Shown one piece after another: positions 62,710 through 64,000 of a DNA stretch of 64,000 nucleotides (positions are counted from its first letter, which is position 1; every line of letters starts with the position of its first letter). A model generated the notes under the pieces. That model saw only the letters and a list, made by a program, of their open reading frames with translations, ran no database searches and was not told the origin of the DNA. A program made the translations under genes and the position numbers. Origin of the DNA: Nocardioides nematodiphilus (GTDB lineage Bacteria > Actinomycetota > Actinomycetes > Propionibacteriales > Nocardioidaceae). Location of the stretch: assembly GCF_020216525.1 (NCBI RefSeq), contig NZ_JAIWOY010000005.1:62001-126000 (forward strand), given 5' to 3'.

Positions 62710-63231
62710 TCACCGGCGTCGCCACCAGCGCCGCTTGCGGGTCGAGGGTGGCGGTGGCGGGATCGCCGCCAGGCGCTCCGTACGACGGGCGCGCCACCGC
62801 TCGACGGTCTCGTCGACGTCGCGCGGCTGTGTGATGAACGGCGGGCCGACCGGCGTCTGGTAGCGCGCCCAGAGGACGCGGGCGTTGAACTGCTCGACCA
62901 TCTCGCGGACCGCCGACTCGCGGTTCTGCTTGTCGAGCAGGCCGTCGAGCTCGGCGTCGTCCTTGCGGAGCTGGACGCTGGGCGGCAGGACGACCAGCTG
63001 CTCCCGCTCGACGAGCTGCTTGAGCCACCAGTCCGGGTCGTGCTCCTCGCCGAGCCCCTCGATCGGCTTACCTGCACCAGGGAGGTCGTCGAAGTCGCCG
63101 CGCTCCATCGCCGCGCGCAGCTGCACGTCGACCCACGTCTGCTGTTGCTGGATCCGCGACGCGGCCGCCGCCTTGGACTCGTCGTCGCTGAGCGGCTCGA
63201 CATGGATCTCGTCGAACTCCTCCTCGCCCAT
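62710..63231 (-). CDS. DUF1992 (DnaJ-C28-like) protein
   Basis: A 173-residue protein with the DUF1992 core WVDVQLRAAMERGDFDDLPGAGKPI and WWLKQLVEREQL. The C-terminus is basic and Pro-rich (IPPPPPSTRKRRWWRRR). It has no known enzyme activity. It stands alone on the minus strand. Confidence 0.85.
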   Translation of the reverse strand: MGEEEFDEIHVEPLSDDESKAAAASRIQQQQTWVDVQLRAAMERGDFDDLPGAGKPIEGLGEEHDPDWWLKQLVEREQLVVLPPSVQLRKDDAELDGLLDKQNRESAVREMVEQFNARVLWARYQTPVGPPFITQPRDVDETVERWRARRTERLAAIPPPPPSTRKRRWWRRR

Positions 63232-63277
63232 GCTTTCAGCGTACGAGCGTGTTCCAGACGTGCGGGACGGCCGAGTC

Positions 63278-63365
63278 GACCGTGTGCGAGGGCCGGGTCA
63301 GCGGTGCGCGAGGGCCGAGTCAGCGGTGCGCGAGGGCCGGGTCAGCGGTGCGCGAGGGCCGGGCC
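63278..63365. repeat. 22-bp tandem repeat array, inverted relative to 47702-47801
   Basis: Four units of 22 bases ending GCGAGGGCCGGGTC or GAGTC start at 63278, 63300, 63322 and 63344. Reversed, they match the units at 47702. The array supplies the last codons (ALAHR) and stop of the MFS gene on the minus strand. Confidence 0.9.
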
Positions 63366-64000
63366 AGCGGTGGGGCGGACCAGGAGGAGCAGGGCGGCGG
63401 CCACCAGCGCGGCGGCCGAGCAGACCGCCCAGACGGTGAGGTAGCCGGAGAGGGGCGCGTGGCCCTTGGTCGGGTCGGCGATGGAGCCGGTGGCCGAGAG
63501 CGCGATCGCGAAGATGGCCGAGGCGACCGCGCCGCCGAGGGTCTTGATCGCGTTGGTCAGCCCGGTCGCCATGCCGGCCTTCGAGGCGGGGGCGGCCGCC
63601 GCGGCCGCTGCCGGGATGGCCGCGACCAGGGCGCCCGAGCCGAGACCGGCGACGAGCATGTTGGTCAGTGCCTGGGCGGTGGTGGCATGCCAGGGCAGCC
63701 ACATCGCGTAGCCGAGGGCGACGAGCACCGCGGCGATCGCCATCGCGGGTCGCACCGACGTGGCGCGGGTGAGGCGCGGGTAGAGGAGCGCTCCGACGAC
63801 CATCGAGAACACGTAGACGACGATCAGCACCGAGACGAAGCCGGCCCCCGTGCCCAGCCCGTAGCCCGCGACCGCCGGGTCGGTACGGGCGAAGGTCGAC
63901 AGGGGGATCTGCGCGCCGAGGACCGACATGCCCGACAGAGCCGCGGTGAGCTGGATCGGCAGCTGGGCCCGGGTGCCGAGCAGGCGGATGTCGACCAGCG
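63342..64000 (-). CDS. MFS transporter, C-terminal part, cut by window end
   Basis: The reading frame is open to the window edge, so the N-terminal half is missing. Visible are about six membrane helices (FVSVLIVVYVFSMVVGALLY, AMAIAAVLVALGYAMWL, GSGALVAAIPAAAAAAA, LTVWAVCSAAALVAAALLLL) in the style of multidrug-type 14-helix MFS pumps. The C-terminus is encoded within the 22-bp repeat array. Substrate unknown. Confidence 0.85.
   Translation of the reverse strand, partial: LVDIRLLGTRAQLPIQLTAALSGMSVLGAQIPLSTFARTDPAVAGYGLGTGAGFVSVLIVVYVFSMVVGALLYPRLTRATSVRPAMAIAAVLVALGYAMWLPWHATTAQALTNMLVAGLGSGALVAAIPAAAAAAAPASKAGMATGLTNAIKTLGGAVASAIFAIALSATGSIADPTKGHAPLSGYLTVWAVCSAAALVAAALLLLVRPTAGPALAHR

Overview
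The window is high-GC DNA with dense operons, 1- and 4-base start/stop overlaps, many GTG starts and some apparently leaderless genes. Several genes are actinobacterial hallmarks: an EtfD/FadF-type iron-sulfur oxidoreductase, a TadA partner protein, AbiEi/nuclease-fold genes, and an SRP RNA of the short kind. I infer Actinomycetota, most likely Nocardioides or a near relative. The genus is an inference from gene content and style, not from a marker gene.

Layout. 1-8226 is a catabolic island. On the minus strand lie an extradiol dioxygenase, a double-hotdog thioesterase, then a class III CoA-transferase, a CoA-ester lyase, a cyclase and the start of one more gene. On the plus strand the lower meta-cleavage pathway is complete (2-hydroxypentadienoate hydratase, acetylating acetaldehyde dehydrogenase, 4-hydroxy-2-oxovalerate aldolase), directly behind a decayed universal-stress-protein gene. 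8298-11089 is a two-component pair whose kinase carries two membrane modules. 11267-13551 is a galT-galK Leloir operon with an operator laid over its -10 box. 13580-14621 holds a frameshifted LRAT-fold gene and an intact universal stress protein. 14679-17174 has an acyl-CoA dehydrogenase, a VIT-family transporter and ThpR.

17171-18450 is a composite unit: an AbiEi-type winged-helix protein fused to a PD-(D/E)xK nuclease fold, with a 68-bp palindrome at each end. After upp, a TadA partner and tadA, 20236-37361 is a complete L-rhamnose module: LacI regulator, ABC importer, mutarotase, isomerase, aldolase-dehydrogenase, kinase, Tat-exported GH106-like rhamnosidase and lutABC, which would turn rhamnose into DHAP and pyruvate.

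37405-47687 is housekeeping and signalling: two tRNA-Ser genes, cardiolipin synthase, two c-di-GMP proteins, fructosamine kinase, a low-molecular-weight phosphatase, a glutathionyl-hydroquinone reductase-like protein, SRP RNA, and a BenE transporter divergent from an XRE-cupin regulator. 47688-48031 has no gene; it holds 22-bp tandem repeats and a strong terminator. 48032-51991 encodes an EtfD-like protein with a roughly 560-residue disordered tail carrying eleven SLFD motifs. 52140-57547 pairs a duplicated Lrp/AsnC regulator with an operon of SnoaL-like protein, NCS1 permease, ureohydrolase and aldehyde dehydrogenase, probably for a guanidino compound. 57636-64000 holds an MFS transporter, an unrecognised membrane-anchored protein, a pair of malyl-CoA-lyase-type genes behind a perfect palindrome, a DUF1992 protein, a second 22-bp repeat array and an MFS gene cut by the window end.

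The most unusual items are the palindrome-flanked nuclease-fold gene, the SLFD-repeat tail, and the 22-bp intergenic arrays found at two places in opposite orientation.
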